Source: Rhodobacteraceae bacterium Alg231-30 (GTDB lineage Bacteria > Pseudomonadota > Alphaproteobacteria > Rhodobacterales > Rhodobacteraceae). Taken from it: a stretch of 64,000 bases of DNA. The notes beneath the pieces are model-generated. The model saw only the letters and a program-made list of their open reading frames with translations, made no database searches and was not told the origin of the DNA. The stretch's first letter is position 1, and every line of letters begins with the position of its first letter. This document shows, one piece after another, positions 45,410 to 54,774 of this stretch. The stretch is taken from assembly GCA_900143615.1 (NCBI GenBank), contig FREU01000001.1, positions 582,767 to 646,766 on the forward strand, read 5' to 3'. Made by a program: the position numbers and the translations under genes.

Positions 45410-46264
45410 ATGGATCAGCGCGCGCGCCCCTTTAGGTCAGTTCTTTATATTCCTGGATCCAAGGATCGGGCTTTGGAAAAGGCACGGGGATTGCCGGTGG
45501 ATGCGGTCATCTTCGATCTTGAAGACGCTGTGTCCCCTGACGAGAAAGAAAATGCGCGCAACACTCTTAAGGCGGCTCTGGCCCAAGGTGGATATGGCAG
45601 CCGGATGCGGGTTGTGCGGATCAACGGGTTGGACACGCAATGGGGCGCGGATGATGCACGCGCGGCGGCGGAAATGGATTGTGACGCTGTTTTGCTGCCC
45701 AAGGTTGAGACAACGGGTCAGTTGGATGCCTTGGCTGAGTTGATTGGCGATAAACCTATTTGGGCGATGATGGAAACGCCGCGCGCCATGTTGAACGCCG
45801 CCGAAATTGCCGCCTATCCGCAATTGAGGGGATTTGTCATGGGCACCAATGATCTGGCCAAAGAACTGCAAACCCGGTTTCGCGCCGACCGTTTGCCGAT
45901 GATGGCCGGGCTAGGATTGTGCCTGTTGGCGGCGAAAGCCGAGGGGCTGGTCATCGTTGACGGGGTTTATAATGCATTTAAGGACGTCGAAGGGCTTAAA
46001 GTCGAGTGTGACCAAGGCCGCGATATGGGCTTTGACGGCAAGACGTTGATTCATCCCGCCCAGATTGACGTCGCAAATTCAGCTTTTGCGCCATCAGACG
46101 ATGAGATCGATTTGGCCCGCCGCCAGATTGCAGCCTTCCAAGATACAGAATCCGCAGGGCAGGGAATTGCGGTTGTGGATGGCAAGATCGTGGAAAACTT
46201 ACATGTTGTCACGGCGCGTGAAATTCTTGCCAAAGCGGATGCAATTGCGGCGCTGGACGCGTAA
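45410..46264 (+). CDS. mcl2: HpcH/HpaI-family CoA ester hydrolase, probably (3S)-malyl-CoA thioesterase Mcl2
   Basis: The 284-residue TIM-barrel protein has YIPGSKDRALEKARGL, the metal-ligand region VIFDLEDAVSPDEK and MMETPRAM. Length and neighbourhood (mch and sdh downstream, mdh upstream) match Rhodobacter Mcl2, which hydrolyses (3S)-malyl-CoA to malate. Mcl1, the larger lyase, is about 318 residues. The alternative is a malyl/citramalyl-CoA lyase. GGAGAGAGTC fixes ATG 45410. Confidence 0.82.
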   Translation: MDQRARPFRSVLYIPGSKDRALEKARGLPVDAVIFDLEDAVSPDEKENARNTLKAALAQGGYGSRMRVVRINGLDTQWGADDARAAAEMDCDAVLLPKVETTGQLDALAELIGDKPIWAMMETPRAMLNAAEIAAYPQLRGFVMGTNDLAKELQTRFRADRLPMMAGLGLCLLAAKAEGLVIVDGVYNAFKDVEGLKVECDQGRDMGFDGKTLIHPAQIDVANSAFAPSDDEIDLARRQIAAFQDTESAGQGIAVVDGKIVENLHVVTAREILAKADAIAALDA

Positions 46265-46300
46265 CGTCCCCTTATATCCAATCACTCAGCGAGGCATGAG

Positions 46301-46852
46301 ATGACACTATTGGTTCTTGGGGTACTTCTGTGGGCTGCGGCTCATTTCTTTAAACGAGCGATGCCGGATGTGCGCGCCAATATGGGGGACAAGGGCAAGG
46401 GTGTGGTGGCTCTTGCGCTCGTGGCCAGCATTGTCTTGATGGTTCTAGGCTATCGGGCCATGAATGGCGCCGTGCTTTGGGCGTTGCCAAGCTTTGCCTT
46501 CCACCTCAACAATCTGTTGGTGCTGATTGCCATCTTTATGATGAGCCCTGCACCGCGCAAAGGTAAGCTGCTCAACGGCATGCGCCACCCGATGTTAGTT
46601 GGGTTTTCGATCTGGGCGGTGGCGCATTTGCTGGTCAATGGCAATGTTGAATCGCTGATCTTGTTTGGTGGCTTGCTGGCGTGGGCCTTGATCGAAATGG
46701 CTGTGATCAACAAAGCCGAAGGTCCATGGCAGCCGACAGAAACGGGCACTTTGGCCAAAGACGGAATGTTCCTGGGCGCCTCGGTTGTGCTGATGGGGCT
46801 CATTGGATTTATCCATGGTTTGCTCGGTCCATCTCCGTTCGGAGGAGGATAA
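46301..46852 (+). CDS. nnrU: NnrU family membrane protein
   Basis: The 183-residue protein has about five hydrophobic segments, with WAAAHFFKRAMPDVRANMGD and MRHPMLVGFSIWAVAHLLVNG typical of NnrU. The family was first noticed near nitric oxide reductase regulation genes, but its role is unsettled, and here it lies in a carbon-metabolism cluster between mcl2 and mch. Confidence 0.88.
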   Translation: MTLLVLGVLLWAAAHFFKRAMPDVRANMGDKGKGVVALALVASIVLMVLGYRAMNGAVLWALPSFAFHLNNLLVLIAIFMMSPAPRKGKLLNGMRHPMLVGFSIWAVAHLLVNGNVESLILFGGLLAWALIEMAVINKAEGPWQPTETGTLAKDGMFLGASVVLMGLIGFIHGLLGPSPFGGG

Positions 46853-46856
46853 GTTT

Positions 46857-47060
46857 ATGAAACTGTACCGTTTTTTATCTGAAGAAGACACATCGGCGTT
46901 TTGTCACAAAGTGACGGACGCGTTAAATAAGGGGTGGGAGCTGCATGGCTCCCCGACCCAGACCTTCTGTCAAGCGAGCGGCGTGATGCGCTGTGGTCAG
47001 GCTGTCGTGAAGGAAGTGGACGGCACCTATACCCCGGAGACCAAACTGGGAGAACACTAG
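46857..47060 (+). CDS. DUF1737 small protein
   Basis: The 67-residue protein starts MKLYRFLSEEDTSAFCHKVTDALNKGWELHGSP and matches DUF1737, whose members share the L-x-x-G-W-x-x-x-G core. Function unknown. A strong GGAGGAGGAT site precedes it. It ends exactly one base before the mch start, so it is translated with mch. Confidence 0.85.
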   Translation: MKLYRFLSEEDTSAFCHKVTDALNKGWELHGSPTQTFCQASGVMRCGQAVVKEVDGTYTPETKLGEH

Positions 47061-48092
47061 ATGGCAAAGACCAATTCCGGCCGCTTTTTTGAAGATTATA
47101 AGCTAGGGCAAGTGATCGAGCATGCTGTGCCGCGCACGGTTGGGGCTGGTGAGCGCGCGCTCTATCATGCGCTCTATCCGGCGCGCCATGCGCTGTATTC
47201 CTCGGATGAATTTGCCCGCACCTCTGGGCTGGCGCAATCTCCACTGGATGATCTGGCGGCCTTTCATGTGGTCTTTGGGAAAACCGTGCCGGATGTGTCT
47301 CTGAATGCGGTGGCAAACTTGGGGTATGGCGAGGGACGGTGGCTTACGCCCGTCTATGCAGGTGATACGCTGCGGTCTTCGTCAGAGGTGATTGGTCTAA
47401 AACAGAACTCCAACGGTAAAACCGGTGTGGTTTATGTGCGCACCCGCGGCATGAACCAGCGCGATGATGTGGTCATGGAATATGTGCGCTGGGTGATGGT
47501 GCGTAAACGGGATGTGGATGCGCCCGCACCAGAAACTGTTGTGCCGCAATTGGCCAAGGTGATCGATCCGGCTGATCTGGTGATCCCCGATGGGTTGGAC
47601 TTTACTGGCTATAACTTTGCGCAGGCGGGCGAGGCGCATCGTTGGGGTGACTATGACATCGGCGAGAAGATTGACCATGTGGACGGCGTCACGCTGGAAG
47701 AAGCTGAGCATATGATGGCGACGCGGTTGTGGCAAAACACTGCCAAGGTGCATTTTGATGCCACGTTCCGACCCGACGGGCAGCGTTTGATCTATGGTGG
47801 GCATATCATTTCGTTGGCGCGGGCACTGAGTTTTAACGGGCTGGCCAATGCGCAGATGATTGTGGGTTTAAACGCCGGGGCACACGCCAATCCCGCATTT
47901 TCAGGCCTCACAGTCAAAGCGTGGTCCGAAGTTTTGGACAAGGCTGAGACTGCTGCGCCCGGTGTTGGCGCGATCCGATTGCGGTTGGTGGCGACCAAAG
48001 GCGGCGCCCCTTTTGAGCTGAGGGGAGCAGACGGGAAGTATCTGCCGGATGTGTTACTTGATCTTGACTATTGGGCCTTGATGCCCGTTTGA
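47061..48092 (+). CDS. mch: Mesaconyl-CoA hydratase (beta-methylmalyl-CoA dehydratase)
   Basis: The 343-residue double MaoC-domain protein starts MAKTNSGRFFEDYKLGQVIEHAVPRT and contains YHALYPARHALYSSDEFAR and the second hydratase region TRLWQNTAKVHFDAT...GGHIISLARALSFNG. These match Rhodobacter Mch as I remember it. It hydrates mesaconyl-C1-CoA to beta-methylmalyl-CoA in the ethylmalonyl-CoA pathway. It sits downstream of mcl2, with ecm at the far end of the window. Confidence 0.93.
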   Translation: MAKTNSGRFFEDYKLGQVIEHAVPRTVGAGERALYHALYPARHALYSSDEFARTSGLAQSPLDDLAAFHVVFGKTVPDVSLNAVANLGYGEGRWLTPVYAGDTLRSSSEVIGLKQNSNGKTGVVYVRTRGMNQRDDVVMEYVRWVMVRKRDVDAPAPETVVPQLAKVIDPADLVIPDGLDFTGYNFAQAGEAHRWGDYDIGEKIDHVDGVTLEEAEHMMATRLWQNTAKVHFDATFRPDGQRLIYGGHIISLARALSFNGLANAQMIVGLNAGAHANPAFSGLTVKAWSEVLDKAETAAPGVGAIRLRLVATKGGAPFELRGADGKYLPDVLLDLDYWALMPV

Positions 48093-48099
48093 TCGGGGA

Positions 48100-48852
48100 A
48101 TGTTACGTATCGGTTTGCTTGTTTTAACGGTTGTTCACGCCTGTCCTGCACAGGCCGAGTTTCGGTTTGAAGATGCGACTGATGAACAGGTGGCTTTTGT
48201 AGAGAGCAATCTGTTGGGAATATTCTATCATGAATTGGGCCATGCGCTGATTGATCTGCTGGACTTGCCAATCTTTGGGCAAGAGGAAGATGCGGCTGAC
48301 GTGTTGTCCGTATTCTTGATCGATGCATTTTATGAAGAAGACGCGGCAGTCAGTATGGCCTATGACACCGCGTTTGGGTTTCTAGGCGAAGCTGAGAATG
48401 CAGGTGATATTGCCTTTTGGGATGTGCACGGACCTGATTTGCAACGCTACTACAATTTGGTTTGTTTGTTTTACGGGGCAAATCCGGATGACCGAAGCGA
48501 TGTTGCAGATGATTTAGGGTTGCCGCAAGATCGTGCCGAGTGGTGCCCCGATGAATATGATCAGGCGGCGCATAGTTGGGGCGGGGCGCTGGATCAGATC
48601 ACTCAAGTCGGGGGTGGCCAGAGCTTTTTGATCGGGGAAGTTGAAGTGGACAGCGATGGCGGAGAGTTGGCCGCCGAGGTTATCCGTTTCGAGTTGGAGG
48701 CGCTAAACGACGAGTTTCGCCTGCCTGAGCCTTTGTTGGTGTCGATTGTGCCCTGTGGCGAGGCCAACGCGTTTTACGATGCCGAATATGCCGAGATTAC
48801 GATGTGTGCAGAGTTCGTCGATACTTTGGATGACATGTCAGTGGATTTTTGA
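48100..48852 (+). CDS. DUF4344 putative secreted metallopeptidase
   Basis: The 250-residue protein has a short signal peptide (cleavage near residue 19) and the zinc motif HELGH at residues 44-48, followed by DLLDLPIFGQEEDAAD, which supplies acidic third-ligand candidates. This is the DUF4344 pattern. Several cysteines (CLFYG, WCPDE, VPCGE, MCAEF) could form disulfides. Substrate unknown. It starts eight bases after mch and precedes a von Willebrand gene. Confidence 0.8.
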   Translation: MLRIGLLVLTVVHACPAQAEFRFEDATDEQVAFVESNLLGIFYHELGHALIDLLDLPIFGQEEDAADVLSVFLIDAFYEEDAAVSMAYDTAFGFLGEAENAGDIAFWDVHGPDLQRYYNLVCLFYGANPDDRSDVADDLGLPQDRAEWCPDEYDQAAHSWGGALDQITQVGGGQSFLIGEVEVDSDGGELAAEVIRFELEALNDEFRLPEPLLVSIVPCGEANAFYDAEYAEITMCAEFVDTLDDMSVDF

Positions 48853-48900
48853 CACTTGATTGTGAAGAACGGTCTTGCTGATGTGCGCTAGGCTGATCCG

Positions 48901-49563
48901 ATGTGGATGCGCGCGTTGTGTTTGTTTGGAGTTTTTAGCGGTACGTCAGTCGAAGCGTGCGAGACTGCGCTGCTTTTGGCCGTGGATGTGTCTGGCAGTA
49001 TTGACGCCAAAGAATACCGTATTCAAATGGATGGTCTGGCAGCGGCGTTGCGCGACAATTTGGTTGTACAAGCGCTGGTCGACGGGAAAAACTCAGTGGC
49101 AGTGATGCAGTGGACAGGTGAAAACCGCCAAGAGCTGTCAGTACCTTGGAGGCAAGTGTCATCAAGTTATGACGTCGAAGCGTTAGCCCTAGCCGTTGAG
49201 CAGATGCCGCGCGCCTGGAACCAGTATTCAACTGCGATTGGGGATGCGTTGATTTTTGCGCAGAGCGTTTTGAAAAAGGGGCCCGCGTGCCGCCGTAAGG
49301 TGGTCGATGTGTCCGGAGATGGCGTGTCAAATGAGGGCGTTGTGCCGGAGCAGGGACGTGAGATTTTGAGACTGGAAGGGGTGACCGTCAACGCATTGGT
49401 CATCGAAACGGATGATCTCGACCTTACTGGATATTTCTGGGAAAATGTTATCACAGGGGATGCAGCCTTTGTTGCAACGGCGCAGGGTTTTGAAGAATAT
49501 CCGCTTAGAATCCGTCAAAAGTTAATCCGAGAGTTGGCCAGACAGACGGTGTTATTGGAATAA
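48901..49563 (+). CDS. DUF1194 von Willebrand factor A-like secreted protein
   Basis: The 220-residue protein has a signal peptide and a VWA-like domain opening with LLLAVDVSGSID, the metal-ion site DxSxS at residues 29-33, with DVSGDGVSN later. It matches DUF1194. VWA domains bind proteins through a metal ion; partner unknown. It stands between the metallopeptidase gene and the sdh promoter region. Confidence 0.82.
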   Translation: MWMRALCLFGVFSGTSVEACETALLLAVDVSGSIDAKEYRIQMDGLAAALRDNLVVQALVDGKNSVAVMQWTGENRQELSVPWRQVSSSYDVEALALAVEQMPRAWNQYSTAIGDALIFAQSVLKKGPACRRKVVDVSGDGVSNEGVVPEQGREILRLEGVTVNALVIETDDLDLTGYFWENVITGDAAFVATAQGFEEYPLRIRQKLIRELARQTVLLE

Positions 49564-49570
49564 TTCCAAG

Positions 49571-49584
49571 TTTGTGATCACAAA
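49571..49584. promoter_or_regulatory. Single TTTGTGATCACAAA operator upstream of sdhC
   Basis: This is a perfect 14-bp palindrome, eight bases after the DUF1194 stop and about 265 bases before sdhC. It has the same core as the paired sites at 49701-49734 and at 42620-42656. Confidence 0.7.
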
Positions 49585-49700
49585 AACTTCCACCCCCTCT
49601 GTGAGCGCAAACAGGATGACTTGTTTAAGTTGCTCAAGGAAACTTGGTTTGAGTGTCTGTAATCGCGCGGATTCTCTCGAGAAAAACAGTCAGGTAGTCG

Positions 49701-49734
49701 TTTGTGATCACGTAGAAAAACTAGTGATCACAAA
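49701..49734. promoter_or_regulatory. Paired GTGATCAC operator upstream of sdhC
   Basis: TTTGTGATCAC (49701-49711) and its exact reverse complement GTGATCACAAA (49724-49734) flank 12 bases; core centres are 20 bases apart. This repeats the arrangement upstream of sucC. The pair lies about 115-148 bases before the sdhC start, within a 285-base gap with no other gene. Confidence 0.75.
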
Positions 49735-49848
49735 AATGCGTAAATCTGTCAACTTGCACCAAAAAACCGCTGCATTTAATCTTTGCCCACCGTGACAGAG
49801 CGAAAAAAACGTTTAGTAAGGTAGCAACGGAACCGGAAAGGATTCAGT

Positions 49849-50232
49849 ATGGCTGACGCGAAAAGGGTTGAACGCCCGCTTTCTCCTCACCTGACGATCT
49901 ATCGCCCGCAGCTGACATCTATGTCGTCAATTCTGACACGGGTGACAGGCAACGCGTTGATCGTCTCTGCTCTCATGATTGTTTGGTGGCTGCTGGCCGC
50001 TGCGACAGGCCCTGAGTATTTTGAAGTGGTCAACGGATTTGCGACCTCGTTCATCGGGGATGTCATCTTTGGCTTCTCCCTGTTGGGCATTTGGTATCAT
50101 TACCTTGCTGGCCTTCGGCATCTGATCTTTGATGCTGGTCGCGGGTTGGAAATCGAGACTGCCGAGAAACTAGGCTGGGCTTGCATCATCGGATCGGTCG
50201 TTTTGACCGTCCTGACAATCATCATCATCTGA
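49849..50232 (+). CDS. sdhC: Succinate dehydrogenase cytochrome b556 subunit
   Basis: The 127-residue protein has three membrane segments and the family motifs RPLSPHLTIYRPQ and HYLAGLRHLIFDAG, the latter with the haem-ligand histidine region. It anchors the dehydrogenase and binds haem b and ubiquinone with SdhD. GGAAAGGATTC precedes the start. It is the first gene of the sdh operon. Confidence 0.95.
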   Translation: MADAKRVERPLSPHLTIYRPQLTSMSSILTRVTGNALIVSALMIVWWLLAAATGPEYFEVVNGFATSFIGDVIFGFSLLGIWYHYLAGLRHLIFDAGRGLEIETAEKLGWACIIGSVVLTVLTIIII

Positions 50233-50243
50233 GGAGGCGAGAC

Positions 50244-50615
50244 ATGCGTTTTTTAACTGACCGCAAACGCGCCGTGGGTCGTGGAGCTGCAGGCTCTGGG
50301 GCAGAGCATCATTGGTATATGATTGTCAGCGCCGTTGGCTTGGCGGTGATCGTGCCGATTTTCATCTATATCTTCGGAAGCACGCTTGGCGGCAGCTACG
50401 AAGAGGTAGTGGCAACCTTCAGCCGTCCGGTTCCCGCAATCCTGACGGCTTTGGTTTTGATCTTCGGAATGCAGCACTTTTCGAAAGGTGCGCAGATGAT
50501 GATCGAAGACTACACCCGTAAATCCACTCGGAAAATTCTGATCATCTCGGTGATTATTCTGAGCTATGGCCTGACGGCCTTCGGCCTGTTCGCGCTGGCC
50601 AAACTCGCGCTGTAA
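50244..50615 (+). CDS. sdhD: Succinate dehydrogenase membrane anchor subunit
   Basis: The 123-residue protein starts [33 protein letters not shown] and has three membrane segments, with [15 protein letters not shown] between the second and third. Start 50244 follows TGAGGAGGCGAG. It lies 11 bases after sdhC and 11 bases before sdhA. Confidence 0.92.
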   Translation: MRFLTDRKRAVGRGAAGSGAEHHWYMIVSAVGLAVIVPIFIYIFGSTLGGSYEEVVATFSRPVPAILTALVLIFGMQHFSKGAQMMIEDYTRKSTRKILIISVIILSYGLTAFGLFALAKLAL

Positions 50616-50626
50616 GGACATCAGAC

Positions 50627-52432
50627 ATGGCTGCATACGAATACGAAACACATGAATATGACGTGGTTGTGGTTGGCGCTGGCGGCGCTGGGCTGCGGGC
50701 CACATTGGGGATGGCAGAGCAAGGCTTGCGCACTGCTTGTGTCACCAAAGTCTTCCCGACCCGTTCACACACTGTGGCGGCTCAGGGCGGTATTGCGGCG
50801 TCCCTGTCCAACATGGGGCCTGATAACTGGCAGTGGCATATGTATGACACGGTCAAAGGTTCTGACTGGTTGGGTGACACGGACGCGATGGAATACCTTG
50901 CCCGTGAAGCGCCCAAGGCGGTTTACGAGCTTGAGCACTACGGCGTGCCGTTCTCGCGCACCGAAGAAGGCAAGATTTACCAGCGTCCGTTTGGTGGCCA
51001 CACCACCGAATTTGGTGAAGGCCCTGCGGTTCAGCGGACTTGTGCGGCAGCGGACCGGACCGGTCACGCGATTTTGCACACGCTTTACGGCCAGTCGGTC
51101 AAAAACAACGCTGAGTTCTACGTTGAGTACTTCGCGATCGACCTGATCATGTCCGAAGATGGACAGTGTCAGGGCGTTGTTTGCTGGAAGCTCGACGATG
51201 GCACAATGCATGTGTTCAACGCCAAGATGGTTGTGCTGGCGACGGGCGGCTATGGCCGTGCCTACTTTAGCGCGACATCTGCCCACACCTGTACCGGTGA
51301 TGGTGGCGGGATGGTGGCCCGTGCGGGTCTGCCGCTGCAGGATATGGAATTTGTGCAATTCCACCCAACCGGTATTTACGGATCGGGCTGCCTGATCACC
51401 GAAGGTGCACGCGGCGAAGGTGGCTATCTCACCAACTCCGAAGGCGAGCGGTTTATGGAGCGTTATGCGCCTCAGTACAAAGACCTCGCGCCTCGTGACT
51501 ATGTGTCTCGTTCGATGACCATGGAAATCCGCGAAGGTCGCGGTGTTGGTGAAAACGGCGACCATATCCACCTGAACCTAAGCCACTTGCCTGCCGAAGC
51601 CTTGGCCGAACGCCTGCCGGGTATTTCGGAAAGCGCCAAGATTTTCGCCGGTGTGGATGTGAACAAAGAGCCGATCCCGGTTCTGCCGACAGTGCACTAC
51701 AACATGGGTGGTATCCCGACCAACTATTGGGGTGAAGTGCTTAACCCAACAGCCGAAGATCCAACTGGCGTAGTGCCTGGCCTGATGGCCGTGGGTGAAG
51801 CTGGCTGTGCTTCGGTGCATGGTGCGAACCGTCTGGGGTCCAACTCGTTGATTGACCTCGTGGTCTTTGGCCGTGCGGCTGCGATCCGCGCTGGTAAAGT
51901 TGTGGATGCTGACAGCGCAAACCCAGTGTTGAACCAAGCGTCTGTGGATGCGGCGTTTGATCGTCTGGATGGCCTGCGTCATGCCAAAGGCGGTGTTCCA
52001 ACGGCTGAGCTGCGTTTGGAAATGCAGCGCACCATGCAAGAGGACGCTGCTGTGTTCCGCACCGACAAGACCCTGAAAGAGGGTGTCGAGAAGATGACAG
52101 CGATTGCCGCGAAGATGGACGATTTGCATGTCACGGACCGTTCGTTGGTCTGGAACAGTGACCTGATGGAAACGCTTGAGCTGGGCAACCTGATGCCAAA
52201 CGCTTTGGCGACAATCCACGGTGCGGAAGCTCGCAAGGAAAGCCGCGGCGCCCATGCGCATGAGGATTACGCCGAGCGAGACGACAAAGCATGGCGGGTC
52301 CACACGGTGAGCCGCGTTGATGGTACCAATGTCGATCTGAGCTATCGTCCAGTTGTTACCGACCCTCTGACAACAGAGGCAGAAGGCGGCATTAGCCTGA
52401 AGAAAATCGCACCGAAAGCGCGGACCTTCTGA
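50627..52432 (+). CDS. sdhA: Succinate dehydrogenase flavoprotein subunit
   Basis: The 601-residue protein has the FAD motif [13 protein letters not shown], the covalent-FAD histidine at residue 48 in [19 protein letters not shown] and the active-site region [16 protein letters not shown]. It oxidises succinate to fumarate. Its stop shares a base with the next start (TGATG). In contrast to the usual sdhA-sdhB adjacency, two other genes follow before sdhB. Confidence 0.97.
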   Translation: MAAYEYETHEYDVVVVGAGGAGLRATLGMAEQGLRTACVTKVFPTRSHTVAAQGGIAASLSNMGPDNWQWHMYDTVKGSDWLGDTDAMEYLAREAPKAVYELEHYGVPFSRTEEGKIYQRPFGGHTTEFGEGPAVQRTCAAADRTGHAILHTLYGQSVKNNAEFYVEYFAIDLIMSEDGQCQGVVCWKLDDGTMHVFNAKMVVLATGGYGRAYFSATSAHTCTGDGGGMVARAGLPLQDMEFVQFHPTGIYGSGCLITEGARGEGGYLTNSEGERFMERYAPQYKDLAPRDYVSRSMTMEIREGRGVGENGDHIHLNLSHLPAEALAERLPGISESAKIFAGVDVNKEPIPVLPTVHYNMGGIPTNYWGEVLNPTAEDPTGVVPGLMAVGEAGCASVHGANRLGSNSLIDLVVFGRAAAIRAGKVVDADSANPVLNQASVDAAFDRLDGLRHAKGGVPTAELRLEMQRTMQEDAAVFRTDKTLKEGVEKMTAIAAKMDDLHVTDRSLVWNSDLMETLELGNLMPNALATIHGAEARKESRGAHAHEDYAERDDKAWRVHTVSRVDGTNVDLSYRPVVTDPLTTEAEGGISLKKIAPKARTF

Positions 52433-53040
52433 TGAAACAGATCGTGGTTGCCTTGTCTCTGGTTATTATACCCTTGCCCGGACTGGCGGTTGCCGGGTCC
52501 GCGCTGGACGAGGCGACCATGCAGTGTTTGTTTGAGCCGGAATATGCGGGCCTAATAGAAGTCAACATGAGCCGGCACAAAGGTCAGGAGACTTTGAACG
52601 TCACAAACATGGCAACAGGTCGATCGCAAGGCGACCCTGTTGTGGATGATTTTATGGCCTGTGTGAACCGGCAGCTCGCAGGAACACCGGTTCGCAATGC
52701 TCCAAAGGGGGCTGTTGCACAGGTGAGCAGCTCTGGACACGCTAGTGAGCATTCTCTGGTAAGCCATACACGTCAATGCATGCGTCAGGCGCGGGTGCCG
52801 GGCAGCTATGCTGTGTCCATCAATCGTGCGATACCCGATGTAATCCCTGATCTCGGGGGCACAGAAAGTGGCGCGCATCGTGTCGAAGATTGTCTGCATG
52901 ATCGGCTGGCCGTTCAATATCCACCGCTCAATGAAGGCGCGGTGGAAAATGCGGACAGTGTCCGGACTGCCGGTACAGTTTCATTTTGCCCAAAGAGAGC
53001 TGGCTTCATCTACGGAGGCAGCCAGTATTGTCGCCTGTAA
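52432..53040 (+). CDS. Secreted cysteine-containing protein in the sdh operon
   Basis: The 202-residue protein has a signal peptide ([22 protein letters not shown]) and six cysteines in the mature part (MQCLFE, MACVNR, RQCMRQ, EDCLHD, SFCPKR, QYCRL), which suggests disulfides and a periplasmic location. Family not recognised. It overlaps the sdhA stop by one base, so it is translated with sdhA. Confidence 0.7.
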   Translation: MKQIVVALSLVIIPLPGLAVAGSALDEATMQCLFEPEYAGLIEVNMSRHKGQETLNVTNMATGRSQGDPVVDDFMACVNRQLAGTPVRNAPKGAVAQVSSSGHASEHSLVSHTRQCMRQARVPGSYAVSINRAIPDVIPDLGGTESGAHRVEDCLHDRLAVQYPPLNEGAVENADSVRTAGTVSFCPKRAGFIYGGSQYCRL

Positions 53041-53083
53041 GTCAAATATGTGCAGTGCACCTCTTGGGGCGGGAGATCGTTGA

Positions 53084-53914
53084 ATGACAACGAGCTCACC
53101 TTCAAGACGTGTGATTGTTCATATTGGCGCCCAAAAAACGGGGTCAACGTCGCTGCACAAGTTCCTTGCTCGCAATCGGGACGCGCTGGCGTCGCGTTTT
53201 GATATTCGTGTGCCTGAGCGCGGCACGCTGACCCGCGAGCTAGGCAAAACCTGCGCGCTTTACAGCTTACGACCGAAGAAACAGGAAGCTTCTCTGGTGA
53301 GCTTGTTACAAGAGTTGCGCCGCGATTTGGAAGGTGATGATCGGGTCTGCATCATTAGCCATGAAAACATCATTGGCGCGATGATGGGGCGTGGATCTGA
53401 GCGGGATGTTTACCCAGAGGTTGCTCGAATTATAGCTCATTTTGAGACCCATCTTGCTCCGTTTAAGCCAGACTATGTGCTCTACACGCGCAAAATAGCT
53501 GCTTGGAAAGTTAGCGTGCACAATCAGGCGGTTAAATCTGACGGCTACACTGGCAGTTTTGCTGCTTTTGAGGATGAGACCGCAGATAGTCGTGACTGGG
53601 TGGATGTGCGACGTGATATGGAAGCAACGGTCGGTAAAGACCGCGTTCGGGTATTTGCACTCGAAGACGGAAGTTCGCCGGAACGTCCCGGCCGTCAGTT
53701 GTTGCGATTTGCCGGGCTGTCTGATGATGAAATCGATACGCTGACGCCCCTTGAAGGCCTCAGCAATCAGAGCCTGAACGCAGGTTCGCTTGAATTTATG
53801 CGCCAGCTCAACAAGCTTGGGGTAAATCAGCCTGCCCGCAAGGCAATGGCTGAGCTTATTAAAAACAATCAATCGCTTTTTGTTGCTGGCTTCGCGTCAG
53901 ATCGGAAAGCCTGA
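53084..53914 (+). CDS. Sulfotransferase family protein 4 (between sdhA and sdhB)
   Basis: The 276-residue protein has the PAPS-binding loop [17 protein letters not shown] at residues 12-28 and [18 protein letters not shown] as the 3'-phosphate region. It is similar in its N-terminal motif to sulfotransferase 2. It should sulfate a glycan or other surface compound. GGGAGATCG precedes its ATG. It ends 46 bases before sdhB. Confidence 0.82.
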   Translation: MTTSSPSRRVIVHIGAQKTGSTSLHKFLARNRDALASRFDIRVPERGTLTRELGKTCALYSLRPKKQEASLVSLLQELRRDLEGDDRVCIISHENIIGAMMGRGSERDVYPEVARIIAHFETHLAPFKPDYVLYTRKIAAWKVSVHNQAVKSDGYTGSFAAFEDETADSRDWVDVRRDMEATVGKDRVRVFALEDGSSPERPGRQLLRFAGLSDDEIDTLTPLEGLSNQSLNAGSLEFMRQLNKLGVNQPARKAMAELIKNNQSLFVAGFASDRKA

Positions 53915-53960
53915 ACAGGACAACGGGCTGTGTGCCCAATGTGATCGAAAAGGAGAGACC

Positions 53961-54740
53961 ATGGTCGAATTTGCGCTCCCGAAGAACAGCCGGATCACCA
54001 CCGGCAAGACCTGGCCCAAGCCGGAAGGTGCCACCAATGTCCGTAAGTTCCAGATTTATCGCTGGAATCCGGATGATGGGAAAAACCCAAGCGTTGACAC
54101 ATATTTTCTGGACATGGACAAATGTGGTCCCATGGTTCTGGATGCGCTGATCAAGATCAAAAACGAGATTGATCCAACGCTGACGTTCCGCCGCTCATGC
54201 CGCGAAGGCATCTGCGGATCCTGCTCGATGAACATCGACGGGATCAACACGCTGGCCTGTATTTATGGTCTGGACGAAGTGAAGGGCGATGTGAAAATCT
54301 ACCCATTGCCCCACATGCCAGTGGTCAAAGATTTGATCCCTGACTTGACGCATTTTTATGCGCAGCACGCGTCGATCATGCCGTGGCTCGAAACCAAGAC
54401 CAATCGTCCCGCCAAAGAATGGCGTCAGTCGATTGAGGATCGCAAGAAACTTGATGGTCTGTATGAATGTGTGATGTGCGCAAGCTGCTCAACGTCTTGC
54501 CCCAGCTATTGGTGGAACAGCGACCGCTATCTTGGGCCAGCTGCGCTGCTGCATGCGTATCGCTGGATTATCGACAGCCGCGACGAGGCCACCGGCGAGC
54601 GTTTGGATGAGCTGGAAGATCCGTTCAAGCTGTATCGTTGCCACACCATCATGAACTGCACCAAGACCTGCCCCAAAGGGTTGAACCCCGCCAAGGCGAT
54701 TGCCGAGATTAAGAAGATGCTGATTGAGCGTCACGTCTGA
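53961..54740 (+). CDS. sdhB: Succinate dehydrogenase iron-sulfur subunit
   Basis: The 259-residue protein has the 2Fe-2S motif [12 protein letters not shown] with a later cysteine in LACIYG, and the 4Fe-4S and 3Fe-4S motifs [13 protein letters not shown] and [17 protein letters not shown]. It carries electrons from the flavin to the quinone site. AAGGAGAGACC fixes ATG 53961. Confidence 0.97.
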   Translation: MVEFALPKNSRITTGKTWPKPEGATNVRKFQIYRWNPDDGKNPSVDTYFLDMDKCGPMVLDALIKIKNEIDPTLTFRRSCREGICGSCSMNIDGINTLACIYGLDEVKGDVKIYPLPHMPVVKDLIPDLTHFYAQHASIMPWLETKTNRPAKEWRQSIEDRKKLDGLYECVMCASCSTSCPSYWWNSDRYLGPAALLHAYRWIIDSRDEATGERLDELEDPFKLYRCHTIMNCTKTCPKGLNPAKAIAEIKKMLIERHV

Positions 54741-54774
54741 TTTTAGGTGTTCCGAACTCTAGAGGAAAATCAAA

